DNA of 64,000 bases. It comes from a virus. The notes beneath the pieces were generated by a model. It did not search any database. It was not told where the DNA came from and worked only from the letters and a program-made list of their open reading frames with translations. The translations under genes were made by a program, and so were the position numbers. The stretch is from IMG/VR virus record IMGVR_UViG_3300018428_002563, positions 35,642 to 99,641 of that record, one strand, 5' to 3'. Positions 1 to 8,500 of this stretch are shown piece after piece (position 1 is the first letter of the stretch; each line of letters starts with the position of its first letter).

Positions 1-327
1 GCTGTAGACTTTGGAGGACTAAAACCTTTGAAGGCTTGGCTAGAAGATAGTTTTGATCATAAAGTTGCTGTAGATGCAGACGACCCTGAACTTGAAACGC
101 TTAAAGCACTAGAAGAAAAAGGACTAGCAGAGCTAAGAATTTTTGACGGTGTAGGTGCAGAAAAGTTTGCATATCATGCGTGGAAGTTTGCGGATAATCT
201 TGTGCGTGAAATGAGTGACGGACGTTGCTGGTGTGAGAGTGCAGAGTGTGCAGAGCACGGTGCTAACTCAGCAATTTATACTCCATATCAAACACAAAAG
301 ATGTCGTTTGCTGATGGCAAAGATTGA
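1..327 (+). CDS. queD: 6-carboxytetrahydropterin synthase QueD, 3' part (5' end outside window)
   Basis: The frame is open from base 1 and ends at 327, so only the last 108 residues are present. Visible QueD-family features are the 'VDFGGLK' and 'LEDSFDHK' segments that carry a conserved catalytic Asp-His pair, followed by the 'DDPELETLKALEEKGL' helix. The family converts dihydroneopterin triphosphate to 6-carboxytetrahydropterin, the second step towards preQ0 and 7-deazaguanine bases. The C-terminus is Cys-rich (Cys-Trp-Cys-x4-Cys) and unusual compared with what I know of bacterial QueD. In phages this pathway can feed tRNA queuosine or 7-deazaguanine DNA modification; this window does not show which. 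It overlaps the next gene by 14 nt. Confidence 0.85.
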   Translation, partial: AVDFGGLKPLKAWLEDSFDHKVAVDADDPELETLKALEEKGLAELRIFDGVGAEKFAYHAWKFADNLVREMSDGRCWCESAECAEHGANSAIYTPYQTQKMSFADGKD

Positions 328-1123
328 TAAGAGTCAATACACTAAGGAAGAATGGTTAAAGATTAAGGCCGAACGCAGAGAAGCAAAGGCTAGTAAACTT
401 ATTTCTACACTTCCGCAGGATTATTTTGTGTTATGTCTTAAACATGGCACAAAATATTCTGCAGATTATGTAAACAAATTGTATAATATGGTAAAACGTA
501 ATTGTACGTTAGACTATAAGTTTGCATGTCTTACAGACGATCCAATGGGGTTAGATCCTAACATACAAATACTCAACTTACCAAAAGGCTTACATGGGTG
601 GTGGTGCAAGCCTTATATGTTTTCTAAAGATCTTCCCATTAAAGGAACTATACTGTACTTAGATTTAGATGTTGTTATAAGCGGTAATATAGATAAGTTA
701 TTAACTTGGCAACCTAATCATTGGTGCATTGTAAAAGACTACACTCGAGCTATGCGTCCTAGTTATCAAAAGTATAACAGTTCGGTTATAAAGTTTAAAA
801 CAGGAGAACTGGGGTTTGTTTGGGACAAGTATAAACAAGATCCAGAAAAATATCAAAAACTGTTCTTTGGTGATCAAGACTACTTGTATGATGTAACACA
901 TAAAGAAAAAGCCGCAATGTTATATCCAGATAGTTGGACACAAAGTTGGAAATGGGAAGTAAGACAAAGTAGAGATTTTGAACCAGGCGGCGTCAGAGGA
1001 AAAAGAACATTTAAGGTAGTGGAAAACTGTGTACCTCGAATAGAATGTTGCGTGTGTGTTTTCCACGGAGATCCAAATCCAGAACATTGCAAAGATCCAT
1101 GGGTAGTAGAAAATTGGCGATAA
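314..1123 (+). CDS. glycosyltransferase-like protein (DxD motif)
   Basis: A 269-aa protein. I chose the ATG at 314 because a longer frame from 215 would lie inside queD; the chosen start leaves a 14-nt overlap. The core resembles GT-A-fold glycosyltransferases of the GT8/capsular type. A strand-loop 'ILYLDLDVVISG' (about 113-124) carries the DxD metal/nucleotide-sugar motif at 117-119, and 'HGWWCKPYMFSK' just before it is typical of a donor-site loop. C-terminal 'FHGDPNPE' resembles the His-containing metal-site loop near the end of many such enzymes. It is followed by a phosphomannomutase homologue with overlap, so a role in sugar transfer to phage DNA, virion or host surface is plausible. 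Donor and acceptor are unknown. Confidence 0.65.
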   Translation: MAKIDKSQYTKEEWLKIKAERREAKASKLISTLPQDYFVLCLKHGTKYSADYVNKLYNMVKRNCTLDYKFACLTDDPMGLDPNIQILNLPKGLHGWWCKPYMFSKDLPIKGTILYLDLDVVISGNIDKLLTWQPNHWCIVKDYTRAMRPSYQKYNSSVIKFKTGELGFVWDKYKQDPEKYQKLFFGDQDYLYDVTHKEKAAMLYPDSWTQSWKWEVRQSRDFEPGGVRGKRTFKVVENCVPRIECCVCVFHGDPNPEHCKDPWVVENWR

Positions 1124-1818
1124 AATATATATTTGATGTAGACGGAACATTGACTCCTAGCAGAGGTAGAATGGACTATGACTTTAGAGCATTCTTTAAT
1201 GCGTTCTCTATGGTCAATGACGTATATCTTGTAACAGGTAGTGATAAACCTAAAACTATAGAACAGATTACAGAACCAACTTATAACTTGTGCAAACGTG
1301 TTTATCAATGTAACGGTAATGATGTTTGGGAAGGCAAAGTTAATATTAAACACTCCGAATGGACATTACCAGAAGATGCACACGAATGGTTGTCGATTGA
1401 GCTCACTAGTAGTGCTTTTCCGTTAAGAACTGGGCTACATTTTGAACATAGACACGGAATGACAAATTACAGCGTAGTTGGGCGCAATGCTACACTGGGC
1501 GAACGCAAATTGTATGTAAAATATGATCTCGAACATAACGAAAGAAATAAAATAGCTGGAAAGTTTAATTTGCTCTTTCCAGAGTTAGAAGCAAGACCTG
1601 GAGGAGAAACAGGTATTGATATTGGACTCAAGGGTAGTGATAAAAGTCAAATACTACACGACTTTGATATAAATGATGAATTACACTTTTTTGGTGATAG
1701 GATGGATAAAGCAGGAAATGATTATCCTCTTAAAAAACAGATCATTGACAGTGACTTAGGTATGTGTTATAATGTTAAAGATTATAAAGAAACGTGGCAA
1801 TTACTAGAAGAAATATAA
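1099..1818 (+). CDS. phosphomannomutase-like HAD phosphatase (eukaryotic PMM type)
   Basis: A 239-aa protein of the HAD superfamily, class IIB. The nucleophile motif 'DVDGTLTPSR' (13-22) is the hallmark of eukaryotic-type alpha-phosphomannomutase, with Asp13 as phosphoryl acceptor and Asp15 as acid/base. The cap contains 'HGMTNYSVVGRNA', matching the substrate-binding 'GMLNVSPIGR' loop of PMM. The C-terminal metal loop is 'HFFGDRMDKAGNDYP', like PMM 'YFFGDKT..GGND'. Length is close to PMM2 (about 246 aa). The family interconverts mannose-6-P and mannose-1-P, the precursor of GDP-mannose. It overlaps the glycosyltransferase by 25 nt and shares TAATG with uvdE, so all three are probably co-translated. 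A generic sugar phosphatase is the alternative. Confidence 0.75.
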   Translation: MGSRKLAIKYIFDVDGTLTPSRGRMDYDFRAFFNAFSMVNDVYLVTGSDKPKTIEQITEPTYNLCKRVYQCNGNDVWEGKVNIKHSEWTLPEDAHEWLSIELTSSAFPLRTGLHFEHRHGMTNYSVVGRNATLGERKLYVKYDLEHNERNKIAGKFNLLFPELEARPGGETGIDIGLKGSDKSQILHDFDINDELHFFGDRMDKAGNDYPLKKQIIDSDLGMCYNVKDYKETWQLLEEI

Positions 1819-2927
1819 TGGATTTAAAATTTACAACAGCAGGTGACTTTTTGAAAGCACAACAAAAACGCATAGGTTTTGCATGCAAATACATGTATCC
1901 TGATCAAACACAGAAGAAGAAATTGCTTGAGGAGATACAGCGACCACTAAATACTCGTAGCACAACAGTTGCGTGGCTCAATAGGCAAACACGTGATGTT
2001 GCTGAAGAACGCTTGTGGGACATTATGGTCCACAACATAGCGTCATACAGAAGGTTGATTGAATATGTTGGAAGTCTTCCCCCTCAACTTAGAATGGTCA
2101 GATTGGGTAGTGATGTACTTCCTGTTTATACCGAGCCTACTTGGTGTTATTTTTGGCGCAAGCCGGATGTGGTTGCATACTGTGAAAAAGAATTCGCAAA
2201 AGTTGGAGAAACCGCAAGAGCCCTTGACGTCCGACTATCAATGCATCCGGGACAATTTACTGTACTTGCCTCGGATAATCCGGAAATTGTTGAGAGGAGC
2301 ATAGAAGAATTTGAATATCACACCGATGTCTTGCGCTGGATGGGATACGGCCGCACCTTCCAAGACTTTAAATGCAACGTACACATATCGGGTCGAAAAG
2401 GTCCACAAGGCATCATCGACGTCTTACCGAGACTCTCGCCAGAAGCGCGAAACGCAATCACAATCGAAAACGACGAAATGTCTTGGGGCATTGACGCAAG
2501 CCTCGAACTTGAAAAGCATGTCGCTCTCGTATTGGACATACACCACCACTGGGTTGCTAGTGGAGAATACATATCGCCCACCGACGATAGATTTTTACGT
2601 ATAGTTGACAGTTGGCGTGGAGTAAGACCTGTTATTCATTACTCAGTTTCACGCGAAGATCTACTAGTAGACCATGATGATAACTCTTTACCTAATATGG
2701 ATTCGCTATTAGAGCAAGGCTTTAAGAAGCAAAAACTTAGAGCACATTCTGACTTTATGTGGAATAATGCTGTTAACGACTGGGCATTAGAATTTTTAGA
2801 TTACGCAGACATTATGGTCGAGTCTAAGTCTAAGAATCTTGCTAGTATTGACCTATACAAATATGGTCTAGCAACAGAAGATTATAACTCAATGGCAAAA
2901 GACTTCGCAGGAAAAATATATGCATAA
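1818..2927 (+). CDS. uvdE: UV-damage endonuclease (UvdE/UVDE)
   Basis: A 369-aa TIM-barrel endonuclease starting at the ATG that overlaps the upstream stop (TAATG). UVDE-family motifs in order are 'GFACKY' (20-25), 'RLGSDVLPV' (95-103), 'RLSMHPGQF' (139-147), 'CNVHISGRKG' (186-195), 'TIENDE' (215-220), 'ALVLDIHHHW' (236-245) and 'KLRAHSD' (306-312). His143, Glu217, Asp240, His243 and His310 are the expected metal ligands. The family nicks 5' of UV photoproducts and other distortions, an alternative to T4 DenV. The middle of the gene (about 2281-2520) is markedly GC-richer than its flanks and uses C-ending codons, which suggests a mosaic origin. Confidence 0.93.
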   Translation: MDLKFTTAGDFLKAQQKRIGFACKYMYPDQTQKKKLLEEIQRPLNTRSTTVAWLNRQTRDVAEERLWDIMVHNIASYRRLIEYVGSLPPQLRMVRLGSDVLPVYTEPTWCYFWRKPDVVAYCEKEFAKVGETARALDVRLSMHPGQFTVLASDNPEIVERSIEEFEYHTDVLRWMGYGRTFQDFKCNVHISGRKGPQGIIDVLPRLSPEARNAITIENDEMSWGIDASLELEKHVALVLDIHHHWVASGEYISPTDDRFLRIVDSWRGVRPVIHYSVSREDLLVDHDDNSLPNMDSLLEQGFKKQKLRAHSDFMWNNAVNDWALEFLDYADIMVESKSKNLASIDLYKYGLATEDYNSMAKDFAGKIYA

Positions 2928-2930
2928 ATA
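2923..2930 (+). promoter_or_regulatory. late promoter octamer CATAAATA (leaderless type)
   Basis: Contains the uvdE stop and ends 5 nt before the oxygenase ATG. In T4 the TATAAATA octamer is followed by about 5 nt before +1, so +1 would be the A of ATG. Confidence 0.6.
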
Positions 2931-2935
2931 GTTTT

Positions 2936-3649
2936 ATGCATGAACAAATATATAATTTTTTCCAAGATCTAAGTACAACTTACAATCCAGAAACAATTTT
3001 TGCAGAATATGCAAAAGGTGAGCCTACTCCATTTTATATGATAGACAACTTTTTGCCACCATGGTTGTACAATACTATTATAAATTCATTTGAAGATATC
3101 CCGGAAGAACGCTATAAAATTTTTGCTAATCAGTATAGCGAACGAAGAGAATGTAGAAACTTTGCTGAGGCGCCTTTACTACAAACCCTTGCAAATAGTT
3201 TTAACAGTAAATTGTTTGTAGATTGGTTAGAAGTTTGTACTGGTACAGAATCTCTTGTTCCAGATCCTCACTTCTTAGGCGGTGGGTTTTGTAGAAGTAG
3301 CAGAAATACATCATTAGGATTACATACAGACTTTAATTGGAATAACGGTCTTAAATTAAATAGACAAAAGAATGCCATACTCTATCTTAACAAAGATTGG
3401 AAAGAAGAGTGGAATGGACATTTAGAATTTTGGAACAATGAAAGAACAGAATGTGTTAAAAAAATTGCACCAAAGCCTAATAGATTAATTTTTTGGGACT
3501 ATGGTTATGATTTAGTTCATGGGCATCCCGAACCTATAGAATGTCCAAAAACAATAACTAGAGATAGTTTAATACTATTCTACTATACTTCAAATGCAAC
3601 ATATGAGCATGATCCAAGACGTTCACAATTCTATGAGCAAGCAGAGTAA
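2936..3649 (+). CDS. 2-oxoglutarate/Fe(II)-dependent oxygenase
   Basis: A 237-aa double-stranded beta-helix oxygenase of the prolyl-4-hydroxylase-like type. The iron triad is His130-x-Asp132 ('LGLHTDFNW') and a distal His at 195 or 197 ('LVHGHPEP'). Arg209 in 'TRDSLILFYYT' sits where 2-oxoglutarate is bound. 'AILYLNKDW' and 'WNGHLEFW' are typical core strands. T4-like marine phages often carry such enzymes; the substrate (protein, nucleobase or small molecule) is unknown. There is no Shine-Dalgarno. A late octamer at 2923-2930 ends 5 nt before the ATG, which predicts transcription starting on the ATG itself. Confidence 0.85.
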   Translation: MHEQIYNFFQDLSTTYNPETIFAEYAKGEPTPFYMIDNFLPPWLYNTIINSFEDIPEERYKIFANQYSERRECRNFAEAPLLQTLANSFNSKLFVDWLEVCTGTESLVPDPHFLGGGFCRSSRNTSLGLHTDFNWNNGLKLNRQKNAILYLNKDWKEEWNGHLEFWNNERTECVKKIAPKPNRLIFWDYGYDLVHGHPEPIECPKTITRDSLILFYYTSNATYEHDPRRSQFYEQAE

Positions 3650-3669
3650 ATACAGTACGGAGATAAACA

Positions 3670-3963
3670 ATGAGCTATTTAAACAAAATGTACGGAAGAA
3701 ATCCGGCCCAGACCCAATCATCATCTAGCGAATCTACAAAAAATCCTAATCGTGTAACGGGCGGGTTAAAAGCCCAAGGTGTAGATACTATGGTGTTGCT
3801 GGGAGAAGATGGCTCAACTCAAGAACTTCCTACTTTACAGTATGTTCGTAGTTTGGAAGAACAGTCAAGAAAACAGCGAGCCGCTATCACTGTATTAGAG
3901 CGTAAGCTGGCTCGCTGTGAGTCTGCTATCGAAAGACTAAGTGTTAGAAATATTACTTCTTAG
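3670..3963 (+). CDS. hypothetical protein with C-terminal coiled coil
   Basis: A 97-aa protein. The first 35 residues are Ser/Asn/Gln-rich and look disordered. Residues about 55-92 ('LQYVRSLEEQSRKQ', 'LERKLARCESAIERL') form a heptad-like coiled coil. A GGAG stands just before the ATG. The upstream octamer AGTAAATA (3645-3652) is a weak late-promoter match at a normal distance. The 3' end overlaps the convergent gene by 11 nt. I recognise no family; a small virion or scaffold-associated protein is a guess. Confidence 0.65.
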   Translation: MSYLNKMYGRNPAQTQSSSSESTKNPNRVTGGLKAQGVDTMVLLGEDGSTQELPTLQYVRSLEEQSRKQRAAITVLERKLARCESAIERLSVRNITS

Positions 3964-4195
3964 AAAGTTTAAATACTTCGTCAACTAGGTCTGCTTTTTT
4001 CTTTCTTCTATCAATATCGACTTTATAATTTTCTTTTGCAAATGCTTCAAGTTTTTCTTTAGTCATTTTTGCTAAGTCTGCTTTTTTGACAGTAGTCTTT
4101 TTAGCTTCTGCTTTCTTTGGTGCAGGCGCAGGAGCAGGCTTTGCTACTGGCTCTGGCTGTGCAGATGAAAAAAGATTGCGTAACCAATTAAACAT
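3953..4195 (-). CDS. small basic protein with SAP/Rho-N-like C-terminus
   Basis: An 80-aa protein on the minus strand with a good GGAG 8 nt before the start. An N-terminal 'MFNWLRNLF' amphipathic segment leads into a Pro/Ala/Lys-rich linker. A helical C-terminal motif of about 35 residues ('LAKMTKEKLEAFAKEN' to 'KKADLVDEVFKL') resembles the helix-extension-helix fold of SAP, LEM or Rho-N nucleic-acid-binding domains. Composition suggests DNA binding. It is divergent from the gene at 4262. Confidence 0.65.
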   Translation of the reverse strand: MFNWLRNLFSSAQPEPVAKPAPAPAPKKAEAKKTTVKKADLAKMTKEKLEAFAKENYKVDIDRRKKKADLVDEVFKLSKK

Positions 4196-4233
4196 AATTA
4201 TTCTCCATAATAAAATATTTGCTTGTATATTTA

Positions 4234-4241
4234 CATAAATA
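4234..4241 (+). promoter_or_regulatory. late promoter octamer CATAAATA
   Basis: 20 nt before the ATG at 4262, with GGAG between. Within TATTTACATAAATA, whose minus strand also gives a weaker TGTAAATA for the divergent gene. Confidence 0.6.
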
Positions 4242-4261
4242 CTCTATATAGGAGACTAATT

Positions 4262-4417
4262 ATGGTAGAAAGTTTAAAACTAAAAAAGATTGACGGACTT
4301 AGAATAGATAAGAAACCTTTTCAACCTATTAAACTAAAGCCCGAGCAAAAACTACCTGAAGAAAAAAGGTCGATGAAAACAACTGAAAATACTAGACCAG
4401 GAGGATATAAGTTCTAA
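4262..4417 (+). CDS. hypothetical small basic protein
   Basis: A 51-aa Lys/Pro-rich protein ('LKLKKIDGLRIDKKPFQPIK'). The ATG at 4262 is chosen because GGAG lies 8 nt upstream; the longer reading from 4223 would run over the late octamer at 4234-4241. Its stop overlaps the next ATG (TAATG). No family recognised. Confidence 0.6.
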   Translation: MVESLKLKKIDGLRIDKKPFQPIKLKPEQKLPEEKRSMKTTENTRPGGYKF

Positions 4418-4581
4418 TGAAAAAATGGATTATAGACAGACTAGGCGAAAGAACTTCGCTTGATGGCGCTGTACTTATTGGTGCAGGTGTAGCATTTCTT
4501 ATCTTCAAACCAATTGCTAGTTTAGTTGCATACGGTGCTATTGCATACGGTGCATGGACTATCTACAAAAAAGAAGATTAA
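4417..4581 (+). CDS. small membrane protein
   Basis: A 54-aa ORF starting on the TAATG overlap with the previous gene, with AGGAGG 11-16 nt upstream. After a charged N-terminus it has one or two hydrophobic segments (about 18-48, 'AVLIGAGVAFLIF' and 'SLVAYGAIAYGA') and a charged KKED C-terminus. Function unknown. Confidence 0.6.
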   Translation: MKKWIIDRLGERTSLDGAVLIGAGVAFLIFKPIASLVAYGAIAYGAWTIYKKED

Positions 4582-4584
4582 TAA

Positions 4585-4836
4585 ATGTCTAGAGAGTATA
4601 TATTGACTGTTGAAACATCTGAAAATACAAGAGAAGTATCTGAAGGTGTTACTAAAGAACTGTATAATGTTACTATTACTAAAGTAGAAACAGGACAAAC
4701 TATCTCAATAGTTGATGTTGTAAGCACTTATGATAGAGATGACTGGTGCCAAACTGTATTTGAACATGCAAAAGAAGGATTAGATCACGAAGACGGTCCT
4801 AGTTGTTGCTATGTTAATGCAAGTTACGTAGACTAA
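4585..4836 (+). CDS. hypothetical protein
   Basis: An 83-aa acidic protein ('SREYILTVETSENTREVSEG') that follows the small membrane protein after 3 nt, apparently in the same transcript. Alternating hydrophobic residues suggest a small beta-rich fold; the C-terminus contains Cys-Cys. It overlaps the convergent zinc-ribbon gene by 4 nt. No family recognised. Confidence 0.6.
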   Translation: MSREYILTVETSENTREVSEGVTKELYNVTITKVETGQTISIVDVVSTYDRDDWCQTVFEHAKEGLDHEDGPSCCYVNASYVD

Positions 4837-5120
4837 AGTTTACTAATAGGGAGATCAGAACTAGCAGAAAATTTCCATTTCTGTTTTTGTTCTACTCCCT
4901 TTTTTTGTGCAAATTTTTTGCTATCACAATCATTACACACATGAAAATAATTGTTGCTTAACCGCTTGGCATCCATCTTGCCTCTAGGTCTTTCAAACTC
5001 GTTATCACAGTTATCACATCTTAGTAACACGTAGGTCTTTTTGCGTGTGTAAGGGTGCGTACGACCTAATTTTGACGTTCTCACATGTCTTGTTTGTACA
5101 ACAAATTCTTTTATGAACAT
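4833..5120 (-). CDS. zinc-ribbon protein
   Basis: A 95-aa protein with two Cys pairs, 'CDNCDNEF' and 'HVCNDC', about 28 residues apart and flanked by basic residues. This is a probable four-Cys zinc ribbon of the kind found in phage HNH-associated or transcription-associated proteins. No nuclease motif is visible. There is no Shine-Dalgarno; on the minus strand the octamer AATAAATA (5126-5133) ends 5 nt before the ATG, so the late transcript may be leaderless. Confidence 0.65.
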   Translation of the reverse strand: MFIKEFVVQTRHVRTSKLGRTHPYTRKKTYVLLRCDNCDNEFERPRGKMDAKRLSNNYFHVCNDCDSKKFAQKKGVEQKQKWKFSASSDLPISKL

Positions 5121-5125
5121 AATTA

Positions 5126-5133
5126 TATTTATT
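5126..5133 (-). promoter_or_regulatory. late promoter octamer AATAAATA (leaderless type)
   Basis: On the minus strand, 5 nt before the zinc-ribbon ATG; no Shine-Dalgarno. The divergent plus-strand octamer at 5157 is 23 bp away. Confidence 0.55.
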
Positions 5134-5156
5134 ACATTAGGATTATAAAACTTATC

Positions 5157-5164
5157 GATAAATA
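5157..5164 (+). promoter_or_regulatory. late promoter octamer GATAAATA
   Basis: 16 nt before the A-type carrier ATG (5181), AAGGAG between. Probably drives the carrier and the 2983-aa virion gene together. Confidence 0.7.
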
Positions 5165-5180
5165 TATTAAAGGAGTACAG

Positions 5181-5555
5181 ATGTTTGTATTAAATCTTAC
5201 TAAATCAGCCAAAGAAAAAATAGATGAACTATGCAATGTAGAGCCAAAACACTTTGCCGTGCATTTAGGACTGAAAGGAGGCGGTTGTGCAGGATTTGAA
5301 TACGAGTGGAGCATGGTCAATAAGGAAGACGTAGGTGTAAATGACGAAATAATACCTACAAATAATGGAAATCTAGTAGTAGATGCAACTAGTTTAATGT
5401 ATCTATTTGGAAGTGAAGTAGATTATTCTAAAGATGTATTCCAGACCCAATTTGTTATTAATAATCCTAACGCTCAAAGTAGTTGCGGATGCGGCGTAAG
5501 CGTTAATTTTAATGATAACATAGAAGACAATATACAAATTTTGGAGCTAAAATAA
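5181..5555 (+). CDS. A-type iron-sulfur carrier (IscA/ErpA/HesB family)
   Basis: A 124-aa protein; the start is fixed by AAGGAG 9 nt upstream of ATG 5181. All three conserved cysteines of A-type carriers are present: Cys36 in 'KGGGCAGFEYEW', and Cys102 and Cys104 in 'SSCGCGVSV'. The family receives [2Fe-2S] or [4Fe-4S] clusters from a scaffold and hands them to apoproteins. It is transcribed from a late octamer (5157-5164) and ends 1 nt before the giant 2983-aa virion gene, so it is probably co-expressed with structural genes. A complete IscU scaffold and an FdxA-type ferredoxin lie elsewhere in the window. Confidence 0.9.
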   Translation: MFVLNLTKSAKEKIDELCNVEPKHFAVHLGLKGGGCAGFEYEWSMVNKEDVGVNDEIIPTNNGNLVVDATSLMYLFGSEVDYSKDVFQTQFVINNPNAQSSCGCGVSVNFNDNIEDNIQILELK

Positions 5556-5556
5556 A

Positions 5557-8500
5557 ATGGCAAGACAAGAAGTAGACATCGGCATTGAAGGTAATGACGG
5601 AACCGGTGATAGTATTAGAGAATCGTTTCGTAAGGTAAACGAAAACTTTCAAGAGATATATGCTGTAGTAGGTAAAGGTGGACAAATAACCTTTACATTG
5701 CTTGCTGACACACCAGACAGTTTAAATCCATTTAAAGGTGACGGCGTTGATGCTTACTTGCCAATAGTATCACAAGACGGCACAGAAATTGAAATTAGAA
5801 AACTAGGCTCTGACAGCGACGAGAATCCCGCCAATGTAGACACTATTGATGTAAGTGTTGCTACTAACGGCAAAATTATTCTAAAATTAAATAGTATAAC
5901 ATTACAATCAGATGCTAAACCAGTATTAGGTGGTCCATTAAATGCCGCCGGCGTTGCTATAGCAAATGTAGGAACTGAACTAGATGACGTAACTGGATTT
6001 AACAATACTCATGGTACATCTTTTTCTATCGATGATATAGTTATTGACAAGAAGTTTGCTGACAAAAACTACATCCGTAGACAAGATCCAGGAGAAACAA
6101 TTAACGTACCAGCAGAGCCTGCTGACGGATCAAGTTATACAAAAGTCTTTACAGTAAGTTTATCATCTGCGGTTGGTGTTGGGACAGCACTTATACCACA
6201 ACACGGATTGACAAGAGGTTCTGATGGTGCAGCATACATTTTTAATACTTCAGGTACAGGATTAAATTGGAGTAGAATTGATCCAGCAACTGACACCCTA
6301 GTTTCTAGCACAGACTTGGACGACAACAATCAACTAATTTATGGTCCTTTAGAAAATGGCGATGTAGTATATCTTGGTATTTTGGACGAAAATAATATTG
6401 GATTTTTTGCTAATCCAGAAGATGCACTACTAAATGACTCTGTAGAAAGAAATAGAAGAAGATACAAATTAACAACAACTGATTCGGCAGGTTTGAGTAT
6501 TACAGACGGCGGCTTCAACGAAGACCTAGAAGGATTTTTCTTAAGCCATCAGGTAATGCCACGTGATAGCATTGTAAGAAGACAAGGCGATACTATGGAG
6601 GGTCCGCTTACACTCCATGACCATCCAGGTGATTTAGCAGGAGCAGGAACTCCAAATGGTATTGCAGACTTACAGGCTGTATCAAAGTTATATGTAGATA
6701 GCCAATCAACAGAATCAAGTGCAAATATATTTGTTAGTGTTGTAGGTAATGATGCACAAAATGTTGCTCCTCCAGGTAAGGAAGGTAGTTCACTAGCATA
6801 TGCGTATAGAACAATAGGCGCAGCAGCACGTAAGGCAGAGCAGATACAAATTGCTTCACCATTTGAACCTGGTCCTTATATGCAGGACATATTTACATCA
6901 CGAGTAATAAACGAAGGCGATCCCGCTGTTGTAGAACTTTCACAAGTTACACAACGAGGCTATGCAACAGGTGCAGGTCTTGATAGTAGAGGTAACACTA
7001 AGTCACTTGTTGATGCTAACAAAAACTTTATTATTGCTGAAGTTATAGCATGGAAAAATGAACAAATAGAAAATAAAGCTACAACTACTGTTGGAACAAC
7101 TACAGTCAACTGGACAGATAGAGTTGTAAATGATAGAGCTCTTGAACTTGATTTGAGCATAGCATTGGATGCAGCACTGTTAGATCACGTAGCAGGTACA
7201 CTTGCATCAGCACTATCTACAAGGGTTGGTGTAGAGTTTTATAATGACGAATATGGTAGGTCACAAAATGGTCTACTAAAAACTGTTTATGCACATTTAT
7301 TAGAGCAAGCAAGGACTATTACAGCAAGTATTATTACAAATACACCTGTAACTCCTTCGCAAACAATTTACACACAAGAATTGATTACATTTGGTTCTAA
7401 CCAGCCAGACAGCGATGACGCAGCTTCAGTAACTGGCATATCAGGTAATATGGCAATACAAAGAGATATTGTTTTGAATGGTGTGTTCTCTGCAGAGACT
7501 CCGCAGACCGGTAACAGATACGAACTATTTTTTAGTAACAGTGTTAACGGAATAAGCCAAGGTAAAGTTGACCAAGGCGATCCACAAAACAGAGATCTAC
7601 GAGTAGGTAAAGTTATTAGAGGTAAGACATCTGGGGCTATTGGTAAAATTATTAGATATTTTACAGGCGATGATAACATTAACAATCCAGGATCTACTGA
7701 CGATTTAGCAGAACTAGAATTGCTTACACCAGTAGAATTCACAATAGGTGAAAAACTGGAAATGGGCAACATTGTTAACAATAGACAAATCACTATTAGA
7801 ATAGAAACAGGACAGTATTTTGAAGACTATCCAATTAGAGTTCCTGCAAACGTATCACTAGTTGGTGATGAATTTAGACGAGTTATTATTCGTCCAAAAG
7901 ATGAAGTTTCTCAATCACCATGGTCTGGAACATATTTTTATAGAGATAAAGAATTTGACGGCTTAACAGGTGACAGTGATAGTGTCACAGGTGTAGCAGA
8001 TCCTAACTTACCAGTAGACGGTGAAGCATATATTAATCCGCTTACAGGAGAAACAGATGGATATTTTGGTAGACATTATCTATACAACCCCAATTTACCA
8101 AAAAACGTAGACAATGGCGGCAACCTTGCTATTACAAATCCAGGACAGTATGTAGATGCAGCTGTTTTAATTGAAAAGAACAAAGAATTTGTAATTGCAG
8201 AAGTTATTGCATTCCTTGATTTTTCAAAAGATCAAAGTAACCAAGGACAACCAGGATATACAGGATATGCAGGTGTTGTATGGGACGATCAGGCTAGAGA
8301 CAGATATAGAAGAACAATAGGAAGTTTATGTGACGCTATTGCTGCTGATTTAAGAGCAGGTGGTAGCATTAATACATTACATATCCAAGGTAGTATTTTC
8401 TTCGATGGGTTAAATTATACAAATGAGGCAACCCCAAGATACCAAAGTATTATATCAGCGGCTGATGTTATACAAAATGTAATTATAAACAATGCTTACA

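Noticed and set aside
215-313. N-terminal extension of the glycosyltransferase into queD
   Set aside because: It lies in the conserved queD coding sequence and has unusual composition; ATG 314 gives a normal short overlap.
880-1353. 157-aa minus-strand frame opposite the glycosyltransferase and PMM genes
   Set aside because: Antisense shadow of two genes with clear motifs; composition is not protein-like.
3645-3652. AGTAAATA before the 97-aa gene as a late promoter
   Set aside because: Distance fits (17 nt) but the octamer lacks the ATAAATA core, so it is not listed as a promoter.
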